A stretch of 64,000 bases of DNA. It comes from Kitasatospora aureofaciens. GTDB taxonomy: Bacteria > Actinomycetota > Actinomycetes > Streptomycetales > Streptomycetaceae. The notes under the pieces are model-generated. The model was given only the letters and a program-made list of their open reading frames with translations, searched no databases and was not told where the DNA came from. Of the stretch, positions 1 through 9,842 are shown piece by piece; the stretch's first letter is position 1; every line of letters begins with the position of its first letter. The DNA lies in the NCBI RefSeq assembly GCF_001188955.3, contig NZ_JPRF03000054.1:288590-352589 (forward strand). The letters run 5' to 3'. Position numbers and translations under genes: made by a program.

Positions 1-2580
1 CGCCCTGGGCTTGCCGTCGGACTTGATGTCGCCGTCCATGCCTTGGTAGTAGCTGGTCGTCGACTTCGACTGCGGGCCGTCCTTGCCCGACCCCGTCACC
101 GCGGTCACGCTCGCGAAACCGCGGAACTGGTCCCAGGTCCGGTAATCGGACTCGACCAGCGGACTGTCGTTGCGGCGCCACGCGGCCGGACCGTAGGTGT
201 AGGAGGTGGTCATCGGCACAGAACCGGCGATGAGGTTGCCGTTCGGGTCGACGGTGACCGTGTCGACCGGGTAGCGCAGGAACCAGTCGTCCACCGTGGA
301 CTGCAGCTGCGGGTCGAACCACCTCACGTTGAAGCAGGCCATGGTGTCGCTGTCCGCCGAGCCCGGCATCCGCCCGGCCGCGCGCGAGCACGAATCCTTG
401 GTGTAGGAGACCGTGATCGTGCCGCCGGTCTCATTGGTGATCACCGCCATGCGCGGCCGGTTGTAGCGCGGACGCGCCGGCACCAGACCGTCCACCCGGT
501 TCGGCAGCAGCAGGTCCGCGAAGGTGACCTCAGGAAGCGACTGCTCGGCCTGGCCGTTGGCGGTGTCCTTGCCGGTCCGCTTCACCGACTGCAGCCACGC
601 GATCGGCGCGTTCTCCGTCGCGTTCTGCGGCGTCTTGAAGACGTGGGTGAACTCGTACTTGTCCACCGGACGGTAGGAACCCCCGGAACGGATCGAGGTC
701 GTGATCCCGTTCAGCCACCGCGTCGACCAGTACGTGGGGCCATAGTTGGTGCAGGCGCCGCTCTCCTGGCACAGCTTGTCGAGCGGAGCGTCCGGCCAGT
801 TGGCGGCGTTCGCCGCGGTCCGCTGCGACGGGTCACACGCCGCGGCCCCCGAGACGCACCGCTCACCCGAGTCGAAGTCGACCCGGGCCGCCGCCTGGTA
901 CGAGCCCCCCGCGCCCAACTGGTCGGACAGCAGCTGCCCGTACGTGATCGCCGACAGCACCCCGCCCCGCGTGTACGGGGTGTTCGTTCCCTTGCCGCCG
1001 TTCTGCGCCCCGCCGCGCGCGTACCAGTTGATCTCGGGAGTGTAGGAGTACGTGGTCAGGTTGCCGTGCGTGTCGACCACGTAGTCCAGATTCCAACGCC
1101 AGGCCGTCTGGCACCACGAGCCCTTGCCCTTCGACCCGTCGTAACACGGGTCACCGGGGTTCGGCGAGTACACCGGCACCGTCCACGCCGACTTGCTCTC
1201 CGGCCCGACCTTGCTCGGCGAACCATCTGCCGCCGGAAGCTGGTTGAGACCGAGGTAGTACACCGTCCCGAAGGTGTCCGTCACCTTCAGGTACGAACCG
1301 TTCCACGTCCCGTTGTTCGCACCGGTCAGGAACTCGACCTTCGTCCCGTCATCGTCCTTCAACCGCCAGGTGCACTTCGACTGCTCATCGGTCGCGGTAC
1401 CACTAACGCACGAGGCATCGTCCGGTACCAGCTCACCAGAATGCCCACCCAACGACAGCGACAGGTTCGGCCCTCCCCAGCACTGGTCCGCCGAACCCGT
1501 GATCCCTGCCTTGTCGCACACCCCGTACGAACGCTCGACGAAACCCGCGCTCAGGTCCCAGCCGTCACCGATCCAAGACGCCTGCGCGTTCGTGGACGCC
1601 GTTTTGCCGTCCACCGACGCCGAGTCGTATCCGAGGGCCAGCGAGGGCGCCGACCCGCCGAGCGAGGGCGGCACCACGATCGGGTAGCTGTACGTGAACG
1701 ACCCCGACGAGCTTCCGGCCGTCCACTTCTGACTGGAAGCCAACGGCGTGGCGCTGTAGGTGCCCGTCCCGCCCGAAGGCGTGGCGTCCAGCGCCAGCAG
1801 CACCTGCCCCGGCGCGGCGAGCGACTCCGCCGCGACGGCGGACTCCGTCCGTGCGCCCTTCGACTTGCCACCCGCGGCCGGTAGATCGACATCCGCCACC
1901 AGCCGTTTCGCCTGCTCGTCGTAGCGCGACGCGACCGGCGTGCGAGTCCGACAACCTTCGGCGGACGGTGTGGTCAGCGCGCACTCGGGCAGTGCCACCA
2001 GCCGCGCGCGGGGGGCGAAGTCGCCGCCGACGCCCAGCGCTCCGAGATCGAGACCGACCTGCACCTTGCCGGCCTCGGCCGCCTCACCCCTCGACAGCGC
2101 GACGATCGTGCTCTGCGCGCCCTTGTCGGCCTCGGCAGGCGGCGCCACGACCTTCACCCGCACGAGCACGGCTGACGTGACGTCACCTCCTGCCACCGGC
2201 GCCAGCCAGACTGGCAGGTCGCCCGCCTGCTTCGATGCGCCGGTTCTCGGGTCCAGCGCGACGTCCGCGCTGCCCTGCTTGGGCTGCGGCACCGACTTCG
2301 GCGGCACCCAGTTCGGTGAACCGGTCTGCGGCGCCACCGACTTCACCTTGTCCGTCGCGCCGCGCACCGAGGCCGTCTTGGACAGTGGCGTGCCGGGCGG
2401 TGACCAGATCCGGTCCTTGTCCGCGCCGCCCCCGGGCGCCGCAACGGCACTGCCGAGCGGAGCCGCCAGGACGGTCAGCACGGCAAGTGTGCTCAACACC
2501 GCCAAACGGGATTTTCGCCACCGCGACGGCGAAGTCTCCCACCCGGCATCACCGGGTGGTCGTTCGGGAAAAGAGGACAT
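1..2580 (-). CDS. SpvB/RHS-repeat type secreted protein, 3' end outside window
   Basis: The reading frame is open for 860 codons and leaves the window at base 1, so only the N-terminal part is visible. It has a long twin-basic leader and a hydrophobic stretch (roughly residues 22-48) consistent with secretion. A low-complexity proline-rich region follows, then a Tyr/Gly/Asn-rich beta region with phrases such as SFTYSYPIVVPPSLGG and ASWIGDGWDLS. These phrases are typical of the entry segment of actinobacterial RHS/YD-repeat polymorphic toxins. The start at 2580 follows a purine-rich GGGGGTGG; an in-frame ATG at 2592 lacks a good ribosome site. The toxin tip and any immunity gene would lie beyond the window start. 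Family assignment rests on recognised sequence style; the toxin role is inferred. Confidence 0.72.
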   Translation of the reverse strand, partial: MSSFPERPPGDAGWETSPSRWRKSRLAVLSTLAVLTVLAAPLGSAVAAPGGGADKDRIWSPPGTPLSKTASVRGATDKVKSVAPQTGSPNWVPPKSVPQPKQGSADVALDPRTGASKQAGDLPVWLAPVAGGDVTSAVLVRVKVVAPPAEADKGAQSTIVALSRGEAAEAGKVQVGLDLGALGVGGDFAPRARLVALPECALTTPSAEGCRTRTPVASRYDEQAKRLVADVDLPAAGGKSKGARTESAVAAESLAAPGQVLLALDATPSGGTGTYSATPLASSQKWTAGSSSGSFTYSYPIVVPPSLGGSAPSLALGYDSASVDGKTASTNAQASWIGDGWDLSAGFVERSYGVCDKAGITGSADQCWGGPNLSLSLGGHSGELVPDDASCVSGTATDEQSKCTWRLKDDDGTKVEFLTGANNGTWNGSYLKVTDTFGTVYYLGLNQLPAADGSPSKVGPESKSAWTVPVYSPNPGDPCYDGSKGKGSWCQTAWRWNLDYVVDTHGNLTTYSYTPEINWYARGGAQNGGKGTNTPYTRGGVLSAITYGQLLSDQLGAGGSYQAAARVDFDSGERCVSGAAACDPSQRTAANAANWPDAPLDKLCQESGACTNYGPTYWSTRWLNGITTSIRSGGSYRPVDKYEFTHVFKTPQNATENAPIAWLQSVKRTGKDTANGQAEQSLPEVTFADLLLPNRVDGLVPARPRYNRPRMAVITNETGGTITVSYTKDSCSRAAGRMPGSADSDTMACFNVRWFDPQLQSTVDDWFLRYPVDTVTVDPNGNLIAGSVPMTTSYTYGPAAWRRNDSPLVESDYRTWDQFRGFASVTAVTGSGKDGPQSKSTTSYYQGMDGDIKSDGKPRA

Positions 2581-2870
2581 TTCCACCCCCATGAGAAGTC
2601 CGCACCGCGGCTCGGCGCGGACAGGTCTCGCTGGAGGGTAGGGGGCTAACGATCCAGCAGTCGAGCGGCTTGAGGATCCTCTGAGGTAGTGATTGAGATC
2701 ACAGTCGAACGAAATCGGCGGACGGCCCGTCAAAGCGGACATCAAGCGCGGCAAGTCAATTGACGATGAACCAGCAATGCGGCAGCTTGCTGCAATACCT
2801 CCGCAGACGATCCGATTACCACCGGAGTCCGCGGCCGATCTCACACACCTCTCCTCGAAGGGGCTTCACC

Positions 2871-5800
2871 ATGCCCGCTCCCTCCGGAGCCTCCTCCGGC
2901 ATGCGCAGAACCAGGCACCCGTCGCGGCGCTCCTACGCCGTCGCGGTCGGCCTGGCGCTCGCACTGACCTCGCTCGGGCCGGTCACACCGCTGGCGTTCG
3001 CCGGCGACTCCCCGTCCGGCACGACCCCTGGAGCCGCCTCCGGCATCCCGAAGGCACTGGCCGACCAGATCTCCGCCGGTGACGCCAAGTTCGGCGGCGA
3101 GAAGCCCCAACTCCCCGGTGACAAGGCCCTTGCGGAAGCGAAGCGGACCGGGAAGCCGGTTTCCGTAACAGAGTTGACCGACGAGTCCAGCGAAACCGTC
3201 GCCCTCCCCTCCGGCCACTTCTCCCGTACCCAGCACGCCGAACCCCAGCGGGTGAAGCAGAACGGCGCCTGGGCGGACCTGGACGGCACCCTGGTCCCCG
3301 ACGACCAGGGCGGCTACCGGCCGAAGACCGCCGTCGCGGGCGTCCACCTGTCCGGCGGCGGCAGCGGCCCGCTCGGCACCCTCACCAGCCCGGACGGCGA
3401 GTCCCTCACCATCGACTCGCCCTTCCCCCTGACCAAGCCGACCCTCGACCCGGGCGGCCAGGCGCTCGTCTACCCGGAGGTCGCGCCCGGCATCGATCTC
3501 AAGGTCACCGCCTCCAAGCTCGGCGGCCTCTCAACCGTCCTCGCCGTCAAGACCGCCGAAGCGGCGAAGAACCCGGCTCTGAAGACGGTCCGCTTCCCCA
3601 CCAAGGCCAAGGGCGTCACCGTCAAGGCCGACGACGCCGGAAACCTCACCGCCACGGCCAAGGACGGCAAGACCCGCTGGCATGCCTCCACTCCGCAGAT
3701 GTGGGACAGCACTGTCGCGGCCACCAGCACTCCCGGCACGCCCAAGGGCAAGGCCTCCGCCGCCCAGCGCGACGGCGACGACCCGCGCCAGGACCAGGAC
3801 CGGAACAGCACCGCCGAAGGCCCCGGAGCCGGCGCCAAGGTCGCCACTATGAAGACCACGGCCTCCGGCGACGCCGTCGAGCTGACCACCGACGACTCCG
3901 TCCTCGGCAAGGGCCAGGGACCCTGGTTCATCGACCCGGGCTGGCTCTACGACCGCCGCGAAGCCAACGCCTGGACCTGGACCCAGTCCCAGTACCCGGG
4001 CACCTCCAATATCGGCCGCACCGTCGCCAACTCCGGTGACCAGTACGCGCAGCCGGGCGTCGGCTACCAGGGCTGGCGGACCGACAAGGGCATCGAGCGC
4101 TCCTACTTCCAGTTCGACACCCGCTGGTACAACGACATCGTCATCAACAAGGCGGTGCTGTCCGTCTGGGAGGCCAAGTCCTCCGACATGTCCTGCACCA
4201 ACCAGTACCAGGTCGACCTCGCCCTCACCGGGCCGATCGACAACAGCACCACCTGGAACAACTCCCCCGGCGTGGTGGCCTGGTCCGGCTCGGCGAACGT
4301 CGGCGGTGCGGGCCAGAACGGCTGCGGCGGCAACACCCAGTTCGACTACGACGTCACCGGCGTCTACCGGCAGTACGCGCCCAGCCACGACACCCTCACC
4401 TTCGGCCTCTTCGCCCACAACGAGTCGGACAGGATGGCGTTCAAGCGCCTGACCTACAACCCCGCCGTCGTGGTCGAGTACGACCGGGTGCCCAACACCC
4501 CGACCAACCCGTACGTCTGGCCCGCCCCCTCGACGGCCGTGCCGTGGGCGGAGAACCAGGGATGCGACGGCAACAGCATCGGCTGGATCAACTCCGACGC
4601 CGGCTTCCCCGGTTACGTCACCCTCAACGCCAAGGTCAGCAGCAACGCGCAGTCCTCGCTGTACGGCTGGATGCACATCTGGGACTACGCCGACCTCAGC
4701 GCCGACGTCGACTCCGGCTACACCGCCGAGGTGCCCAACGGCGGCAACGCCGGCTTCCAGGTCAAGCAGGGCGTCATCAAGGACGGCCACGTCTACGGCT
4801 GGGGCGCCATGGCCTCCGACAAGCTGGTCCAGCTGTCCGCCTCGACCCCGATGTGCCGCTTCGGCGTCGACCTGACCCCGCCGACCATCTCCGTCCCGAG
4901 CGTCTACAACGTCCTGTCGGCCGCCGAGCTGGCGGACAAGTTCCCGCCGTCCGGCAACGGCCAGGTCACGAAGAAGCACGTCGGCGAGCAGGGCCTCGTG
5001 CCCTACACCGCCACCGACCCCGCACCGGGCGGAAACGCCTCCGGCGTCATCTGCGCCCGCTGGGGCTGGGACCCGCAGCTCGGCAACGTGAGCTGGTCGT
5101 GCGGCGGCTCCATGCCCAAGGACGGGATTCCGGTCACTCCCGGCCGTTGGGGCACCAACATCCTGTACATGCAGGTGATGGACAACGCCCGTAACGTCTC
5201 CCCTGTCGCCCAGTACTCCTTCTACGTACCGTGGAACCCGGACGGCCCGCCGCCGGTCTTCGGTGACGTCACCGGCGACGGCGCGCCCGACATCCTCACG
5301 GCCGACCAGGCCGGCTACCTGCGCGCCTACGACGCCCCGGGCAACCCGAACGCCAAGAGCCCGTCCGTCTCCCCCGTCTCGACCCCGGCCGAGGCCCCGG
5401 GCGGCAAGAGCTGGACGGGCGTCCAGCTCACCCACCGCGGCACCCTCACCGGCGGCAACAACATCGACGACGTCATCGCCCACGCCACCGGCGACCCCGA
5501 ACTCAAGCTGTACCCCAACCCCGGCAACACCGGCGTCTACGGACGCGTCGACAAGCCGGTCGCCCTCGCCAAGCCCAAGTGCGCCAAGACGTCCACCGAG
5601 GACTGCTCCTGGCTGACCGCCGCCGGCTACAACGCCAACGACTGGTCCACCACCCTGCGCATCGCCGCCCTCGGCGACCCGGTCAACGCCGACCTCGACC
5701 CCAAGCTCGGCTTCAAGAACAAGACCGGCCTGCTGACCGTCGAGTCCACCAACAACGGTGCCGACGCGGCCCTGTGGTACTACCCGGCGACGAACGCCAA

Positions 5801-7367
5801 CACCCTGGGCAAGCCCGTCCAACTCGCCGCCTCGGGTTGGAAGGACAAGGAGCTCATCACCCCCGGCGACTGGGCCAAGCAGGGCCACCCCGGCCTGTTC
5901 ACCCGCAACCTCGCCGTCACTGCCGACGGCGGCGCCAAGGACGACCTCAACGGCATCACCTTCAACACCAGCACCGTCCTCGGCACCGACAACCAGGGCC
6001 AGCCGATCAACGACCCGTCCGGCAAGCCGCTCATGGTCCCGACCCTGACCGGCATCGCGACCTCGACCAAGATCGGCGGGGTGCCCAGCGACACCTGGAC
6101 CACCCTCGGCTCCGACGGTGACCTCACCGGCAACGGCAACTCCACCCTGTGGGGCAAGAAGGCCGACGGCACCATCGACATCTGGTGGGGCAAGCCCACT
6201 ACCCCCGGCACCCCGACCGCCGGCTACACCTGGCAGGTCGGCCCCAGCACCATCGCCAACACGGCCGTCAACCCGGCCCAGTGGGCGCTGGACGGCCGCA
6301 CCGGCGGCGACACCGGGGACACCAACAAGCTGTACAAGAACGGTGACGCCCCGGGCACCACCTACCCGACCGGAGCCACGCTCACCGACGACCACAACCG
6401 CGCCGCCAACAAGGCCACCTCCTTCGACGGGGCGTCCGTCTACCGCACCACCGCACCCGTCAACGCCGGCGCCGTCAACCCCGGACTCGACACCTCCCGC
6501 AACTACAGCGTCTCGGCCTGGGTGAAGGTCAACAACACCAACGGCTACCAGACCGCCGTCTCGCTCACCGGCGACGTCGCCAGTCCCTTCTACCTGCAGT
6601 ACTCGAAGGTGTTCAACAACTGGGCCTTCGTCGCGCCGAGCAACGACAGCCAGAGCCCGACGGCCTGGTACTCCGCCTACGACCGCACCGGCCGCACCGG
6701 CGTCACGGTCGGCCAGTGGACCCACCTGACCGGCACGTTCAACGCCGACACCTCGACGATCACGCTGTACGTCAACGGCAACGCCGTCGGCACCGACAAG
6801 ATGCCCGCCGGTTGGAAGCCGGCCCCCGGCAGCCTGAACGTCGGAGGCGTCACCTACAACAAGGCCACCCCCGGCGACCTGCTCAACGGCGCGATCAGCG
6901 ACGCTCGGGCCTACCCGTACGCGCTGACGGACCAGCAGGTCAACACGCTCGCCACCACCGACTCGTCCATCCAGATCCGCAGTGCGGTCGACAGCGGCAA
7001 GTGCCTCGACAACTGGGGGGGCTCGGCCGGAGCCCCGCTGCGGATCTACGACTGCTGGAACGGCGACAGCCAGCACTTCACGATGACCAAGGACAACCGG
7101 ATCAAGCTCCCGGTCTCCGGGCGCTGCCTGGGCACCGCGGACAGCCCGGCCGTCAACGGCACCGCAGTCGTCGCGCAGGACTGCGGCAGCAACCCGGGCG
7201 CCCAGACCTGGGTCCGCCGCTACGACAACTCGCTGTACAACCCCGGCTCCGGCCTCTGCCTCGACCTCCACGGCTGGAACACCACCAACGGTCAGGGCCT
7301 GGACGTCTGGCAGTGCGCGGACCAGGCCAACCACCACTGGATCTTCGAGGCCCAGCAAACGGTCTGA
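2871..7367 (+). CDS. Large secreted LamG/DNRLRE protein with C-terminal ricin-type lectin
   Basis: A 1498-residue extracellular protein with an Arg-rich signal peptide that probably ends near AFA-GDSPSG (about residue 44). A DNRLRE-like beta-sandwich lies near residues 355-535, a single FG-GAP-like DVTGDGAPDIL segment near 798, a LamG jellyroll near 1170-1363 and a ricin B trefoil near 1367-1498 with its QxF/QxW repeats (QHFTM, QTW). The lectin probably binds glycans; no catalytic domain is evident. The start was placed at 2871, after AAGGGG, rather than at the upstream ATG at 2760, because the signal peptide begins there. It is divergent from the RHS-type gene, a frequent neighbour in Streptomyces, suggesting a shared cell-surface or contact function (inference). 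Confidence 0.85.
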   Translation: MPAPSGASSGMRRTRHPSRRSYAVAVGLALALTSLGPVTPLAFAGDSPSGTTPGAASGIPKALADQISAGDAKFGGEKPQLPGDKALAEAKRTGKPVSVTELTDESSETVALPSGHFSRTQHAEPQRVKQNGAWADLDGTLVPDDQGGYRPKTAVAGVHLSGGGSGPLGTLTSPDGESLTIDSPFPLTKPTLDPGGQALVYPEVAPGIDLKVTASKLGGLSTVLAVKTAEAAKNPALKTVRFPTKAKGVTVKADDAGNLTATAKDGKTRWHASTPQMWDSTVAATSTPGTPKGKASAAQRDGDDPRQDQDRNSTAEGPGAGAKVATMKTTASGDAVELTTDDSVLGKGQGPWFIDPGWLYDRREANAWTWTQSQYPGTSNIGRTVANSGDQYAQPGVGYQGWRTDKGIERSYFQFDTRWYNDIVINKAVLSVWEAKSSDMSCTNQYQVDLALTGPIDNSTTWNNSPGVVAWSGSANVGGAGQNGCGGNTQFDYDVTGVYRQYAPSHDTLTFGLFAHNESDRMAFKRLTYNPAVVVEYDRVPNTPTNPYVWPAPSTAVPWAENQGCDGNSIGWINSDAGFPGYVTLNAKVSSNAQSSLYGWMHIWDYADLSADVDSGYTAEVPNGGNAGFQVKQGVIKDGHVYGWGAMASDKLVQLSASTPMCRFGVDLTPPTISVPSVYNVLSAAELADKFPPSGNGQVTKKHVGEQGLVPYTATDPAPGGNASGVICARWGWDPQLGNVSWSCGGSMPKDGIPVTPGRWGTNILYMQVMDNARNVSPVAQYSFYVPWNPDGPPPVFGDVTGDGAPDILTADQAGYLRAYDAPGNPNAKSPSVSPVSTPAEAPGGKSWTGVQLTHRGTLTGGNNIDDVIAHATGDPELKLYPNPGNTGVYGRVDKPVALAKPKCAKTSTEDCSWLTAAGYNANDWSTTLRIAALGDPVNADLDPKLGFKNKTGLLTVESTNNGADAALWYYPATNANTLGKPVQLAASGWKDKELITPGDWAKQGHPGLFTRNLAVTADGGAKDDLNGITFNTSTVLGTDNQGQPINDPSGKPLMVPTLTGIATSTKIGGVPSDTWTTLGSDGDLTGNGNSTLWGKKADGTIDIWWGKPTTPGTPTAGYTWQVGPSTIANTAVNPAQWALDGRTGGDTGDTNKLYKNGDAPGTTYPTGATLTDDHNRAANKATSFDGASVYRTTAPVNAGAVNPGLDTSRNYSVSAWVKVNNTNGYQTAVSLTGDVASPFYLQYSKVFNNWAFVAPSNDSQSPTAWYSAYDRTGRTGVTVGQWTHLTGTFNADTSTITLYVNGNAVGTDKMPAGWKPAPGSLNVGGVTYNKATPGDLLNGAISDARAYPYALTDQQVNTLATTDSSIQIRSAVDSGKCLDNWGGSAGAPLRIYDCWNGDSQHFTMTKDNRIKLPVSGRCLGTADSPAVNGTAVVAQDCGSNPGAQTWVRRYDNSLYNPGSGLCLDLHGWNTTNGQGLDVWQCADQANHHWIFEAQQTV

Positions 7368-7384
7368 CGGCCCCGGGAACCACC

Positions 7385-7422
7385 GCGGCCCCTCGTCGAG
7401 CCACCGCTCGACGAGGGGCCGC
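7385..7422 (+). terminator. Strong hairpin terminator after the LamG gene
   Basis: A 16-bp perfect inverted repeat (7385-7400 with 7407-7422) has a 6-nt loop and starts 18 bp after the stop codon. No long T-run follows, as is usual in high-GC actinomycetes. Confidence 0.8.
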
Positions 7423-7561
7423 GCCGTTCTGCCGGCAGCGGTCGCTGATCGCAGGCGGGGTGTCTTCGACGAATCCCTCAGTACCACCCGGTGTGATCAA
7501 CCGGGATCTCCGAGTAAGGTCCACCCACGACGACGCGCCCCCGGGACCGAGGAGTGTGACC

Positions 7562-8407
7562 GTGCCCGACCATGAGCGGCAGGCAGGCCAGTTCGAGCAC
7601 CTTCGGCCGCGGATGCGTGCTCTCGCCTACCCGCTGCTGGGGTCGTTCGACGAGGCCGAGGAGGCCGTGCGGGAGGCCTGGGTCAGGCTCGGCCGGATCA
7701 ATCCGGAGGAGGTGGCGGACCTGTCCGCGTGGCTGGCGGTGGTGACCGGCCGGGTGTGCCTGGGCCTGCTGGACGCGCGGACGGGACGACCGCGGCTGCG
7801 CCTGCCGGACGTGGTCGTCGAGCCCGAACGGTCCGGCGGGGAGTCGCAGGCCGCCCCGGTCGGTCTCACCCTGTTCGTCGCGCTGGACGGGCTGGCCCCG
7901 GCCGAGCGGGTCGCCTTCGTGCTGCACGACCTGGTGCGCCTGCACGTCGACCAGGTCGCGACCGTTCTGGAGCGGACCACGGCGGACACCCGCAAGCTCG
8001 CCGAGCAGGCCCGCCGCCGGGTGCGGGCGGCGCGCGAGGCGGACGGTGACGACAGGCCGGCCGCCCGCCGCAGGCTGGTCGACGCGTTCTGTGCGGCGGT
8101 GCTGGACGGCGACCCGGCGGCACTGGCGGCCGTCCTGGAACCGGAGGCCGAACTGCGCGCGGACGGCTGGCACCCGCTCCGCGGCGCCCACGAGGTGGCG
8201 GAGCGCACCGTGGCGCTCTGCCAGGGCGGCGGACCGGCATTCACCCCGGTGCTGGTCGACGGCTCCCCCGGCGCCCTGGTCACCCGGGACGGCGTGCCGG
8301 CGGCGGTGCTCGGCTTCGCGGTCCGGGCGGGCCGGATCAGCCGGGTCCACCTGCTGCTGGCCCCGGAACGGCTGGCGGCGCTCGACGCCGACGCCCTCGG
8401 CCCCTGA
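7562..8407 (+). CDS. ECF sigma factor, SigJ-like with SnoaL-type C-terminal domain
   Basis: A 281-residue protein resembling ECF sigma factors that carry a NTF2/SnoaL-like extension. Residues 1-60 form a sigma-2 region (FEHLRPRMRALAYPLLGSFDEAEEAV). Residues 100-150 form the sigma-4 helix-turn-helix around LAPAERVAFVLHDL, with a WLAVVTGRVCL linker between. The last 110 residues look like the SnoaL-type sensory domain (ARRRLVDAFCAAVLDGDPAALAAVL). In this class the C-terminal domain replaces a separate anti-sigma factor, and no anti-sigma gene is adjacent. The GTG at 7562 is 7 nt after GAGGAG; an in-frame GTG lies at 7556. The target promoter is unknown. Confidence 0.85.
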   Translation: MPDHERQAGQFEHLRPRMRALAYPLLGSFDEAEEAVREAWVRLGRINPEEVADLSAWLAVVTGRVCLGLLDARTGRPRLRLPDVVVEPERSGGESQAAPVGLTLFVALDGLAPAERVAFVLHDLVRLHVDQVATVLERTTADTRKLAEQARRRVRAAREADGDDRPAARRRLVDAFCAAVLDGDPAALAAVLEPEAELRADGWHPLRGAHEVAERTVALCQGGGPAFTPVLVDGSPGALVTRDGVPAAVLGFAVRAGRISRVHLLLAPERLAALDADALGP

Positions 8408-8471
8408 GGCCGCCCGCGGAAGGCCGGACCGGGCCCGCGGACAGCCGGAACGGGCCGGACGGCCGCACGGT

Positions 8472-8624
8472 TCAGCCCGCGGTGTCCAGCCGTCGGCGCC
8501 GGTCCGTGTCGAGCACCAGGTCCGGGGCGGCCAGGCTGTCCCACAGCCCGGTGACCACCTCCATGAACTCGCGCGCCCGGTGGTAGCGGGCCACGCGGTC
8601 CAGCTGGGAGTCCCGGTTGACGTT
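8472..8624 (-). pseudogene. Remnant of a flavin-dependent (NtaA/LLM-type) monooxygenase
   Basis: About 50 codons read as the middle part of NtaA/DmoA-type luciferase-like monooxygenases: an NVNRD start, then RYHRAREFMEVVTGLWDSL and a VLDTD stretch. Family members run to about 440 residues, and both the N-terminal TIM barrel and the C-terminus are missing. No credible start or ribosome site exists. It sits among other gene tails, so it is best read as decay. Confidence 0.6.
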
Positions 8625-8641
8625 GGAGCGTCGAAAGGGGA

Positions 8642-8830
8642 TCAGTGGGAGTCGAGAAGGGAGGTGGCGACCAGTTCGGCCAGCACCTTGGTCGGGTAGC
8701 GGTGGGTGAGGCCCTCGACCGCCCACATCTCCGACTCGTGCCGCGAGTCCCGTTCGGCGCGCGAGTGGCTGCGTGCCCCCTGGGCGCACGACAGCCGGTC
8801 GAACGGCCCAACTGGCGCCTGTGTTACCGG
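8642..8830 (-). pseudogene. Unrecognised C-terminal gene fragment
   Basis: An open frame without a usable start ends in a protein-like tail: EMWAVEGLTHRYPTKVLAEL, then VATSLLDSH and a stop. Composition and codon usage look coding for the last 40 codons, but the frame is closed by a stop at its 5' side. I do not recognise the family. It lies directly upstream of the monooxygenase remnant in the same orientation. Confidence 0.35.
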
Positions 8831-8890
8831 TCATGCCGACGCCGGAGCAGGATCGGCGCCCGCTGCGGCCACAGGTGACGACACGTCAAA

Positions 8891-8960
8891 CGGCCGCCCC
8901 CGCCAGACAGCGGAGGCGGCCGGTGGCGCGTCGGGCGCCCGCCCCGAGCCGGGGCGCCCG
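8891..8960 (-). terminator. Two consecutive hairpins downstream of the quinone reductase remnant
   Basis: Two perfect inverted repeats follow the stop at 8977 on the minus strand: 8932-8940 with 8952-8960 (9 bp, 11-nt loop) and 8891-8898 with 8915-8922 (8 bp, with an inner CGC/GCG extension). Together they look like a tandem intrinsic terminator that has outlived its gene. Confidence 0.55.
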
Positions 8961-8976
8961 GCGTCGGACGCCGGCG

Positions 8977-9308
8977 TCAGGCCTTGACGCGCAGCACGAA
9001 CTTGCCGGTGGAGTCGCGGCGCTCCAGGATCTCGTGGGCCTTCACGGCGTCCTCGAGGGCGAGCTGGGTGGTCTCGATCCGGACGGCGCCGGTGGCGAGC
9101 CGGCGGGCGGCCTCCACCAGGTGGCCGTGGACCAGGTCCGGCTGCTGGCCGGCCAGGCCGCCGATGTTGTAGCCGGCCACCGTCTTGGCGGTGTACCACA
9201 TCTGGTTGGCCTCGTAGACGTGGTCCTGCTGCGAGGCGTTGCCGTAGACCACGTGGCGGCCGAGCGGGGCCAGCAGGTCCAGGGCCTTGGCCCGGACGGG
9301 GCCGCCGA
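8977..9308 (-). pseudogene. 5'-truncated zinc-type NADPH:quinone reductase
   Basis: About 110 C-terminal residues of the MDR/quinone oxidoreductase family remain: FGGPVRAKALDLLAPLGRHV, then VVYGNAS, the substrate-loop region and the usual ILERRDSTGKFVLRV ending. Complete proteins have about 320 residues, so the catalytic and Rossmann parts are gone. The homology stops abruptly near 9308, exactly where the opposite-strand MarR homology starts. Divergent marR/quinone-reductase pairs are common in Streptomyces, so a deletion that removed both 5' ends and the shared promoter explains the junction. Confidence 0.75.
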
Positions 9309-9656
9309 ACGGTCGGCCTCGCGGTGCCGCAGTACGTGACCCTTCTGGTGCTCCAGCAGTCCTCCGGGATGTCCGGGGCCCAGCTGGCCCGGGAGTGCAT
9401 GGTCACGCCGCAGACCATGACGACGATCCTGACCAACCTGGAGAACAAGGGCCTCATCACTCGTGAGACCTCGAGCGTGCACCAGAAGGTCCTCGTGGCC
9501 AAGCTCACCCGGACCGGCCGCGCACTGGCGAAGAAGGCCGACACACTGGCCCGCGGCGTCGAGCAGCGGCTCGCCGACGCCTTCGACGACACCGAGCAGG
9601 CTCAGCTGCGTGAGCTGCTGGAGCGCTCGGCGGCGGCGCTGCGCAAGACCGACTGA
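9309..9656 (+). pseudogene. 5'-truncated MarR-family regulator
   Basis: The frame reads a good MarR winged-helix core from VGLAVPQYVTLL onward, through the recognition helix region ARECMVTPQTMTTILTNLE and the wing, to a normal C-terminal dimerisation helix. The N-terminal helix (about 35 residues) is absent, because upstream sequence belongs to the opposite-strand reductase fragment. A GTG at 9324 could in principle start a 110-residue protein, but no ribosome site precedes it. Probably inactive. Confidence 0.7.
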
Positions 9657-9687
9657 CCGGCGCGACAGCAGTACGAGACAGGGCGGA

Positions 9688-9738
9688 AGGCCGCCCCCTG
9701 GACGCCCGGTCACCACCCGGGGCGCCGAGGGGCGGCCT
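9688..9738. terminator. Putative bidirectional hairpin between convergent genes
   Basis: AGGCCGCCCC at 9688-9697 pairs perfectly with GGGGCGGCCT at 9729-9738. The 31-nt loop contains a smaller GC-rich hairpin. It separates the MarR remnant from the convergent L32 gene. Confidence 0.5.
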
Positions 9739-9842
9739 GGACCAGGTGGACGCCTCGGTCGCGCCACCCAGGACAGATGCTCCGAAAGGTCACTTCGAAG
9801 CGCCTCGCCGAGGGTGACGAGAAGACCGCGCGCCTCCTCCTG

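Noticed and set aside
2760..2870. Upstream in-frame ATG extending the LamG protein by 37 residues
   Set aside because: The extension has no signal-peptide character and the AAGGGG ribosome site fits the start at 2871.
3531..7487. 1318-codon open frame on the minus strand opposite the LamG gene
   Set aside because: It is the antisense shadow of a GC-rich gene: Val/Gly/Asp-monotonous with no domain, while the plus strand carries clear LamG and ricin motifs.
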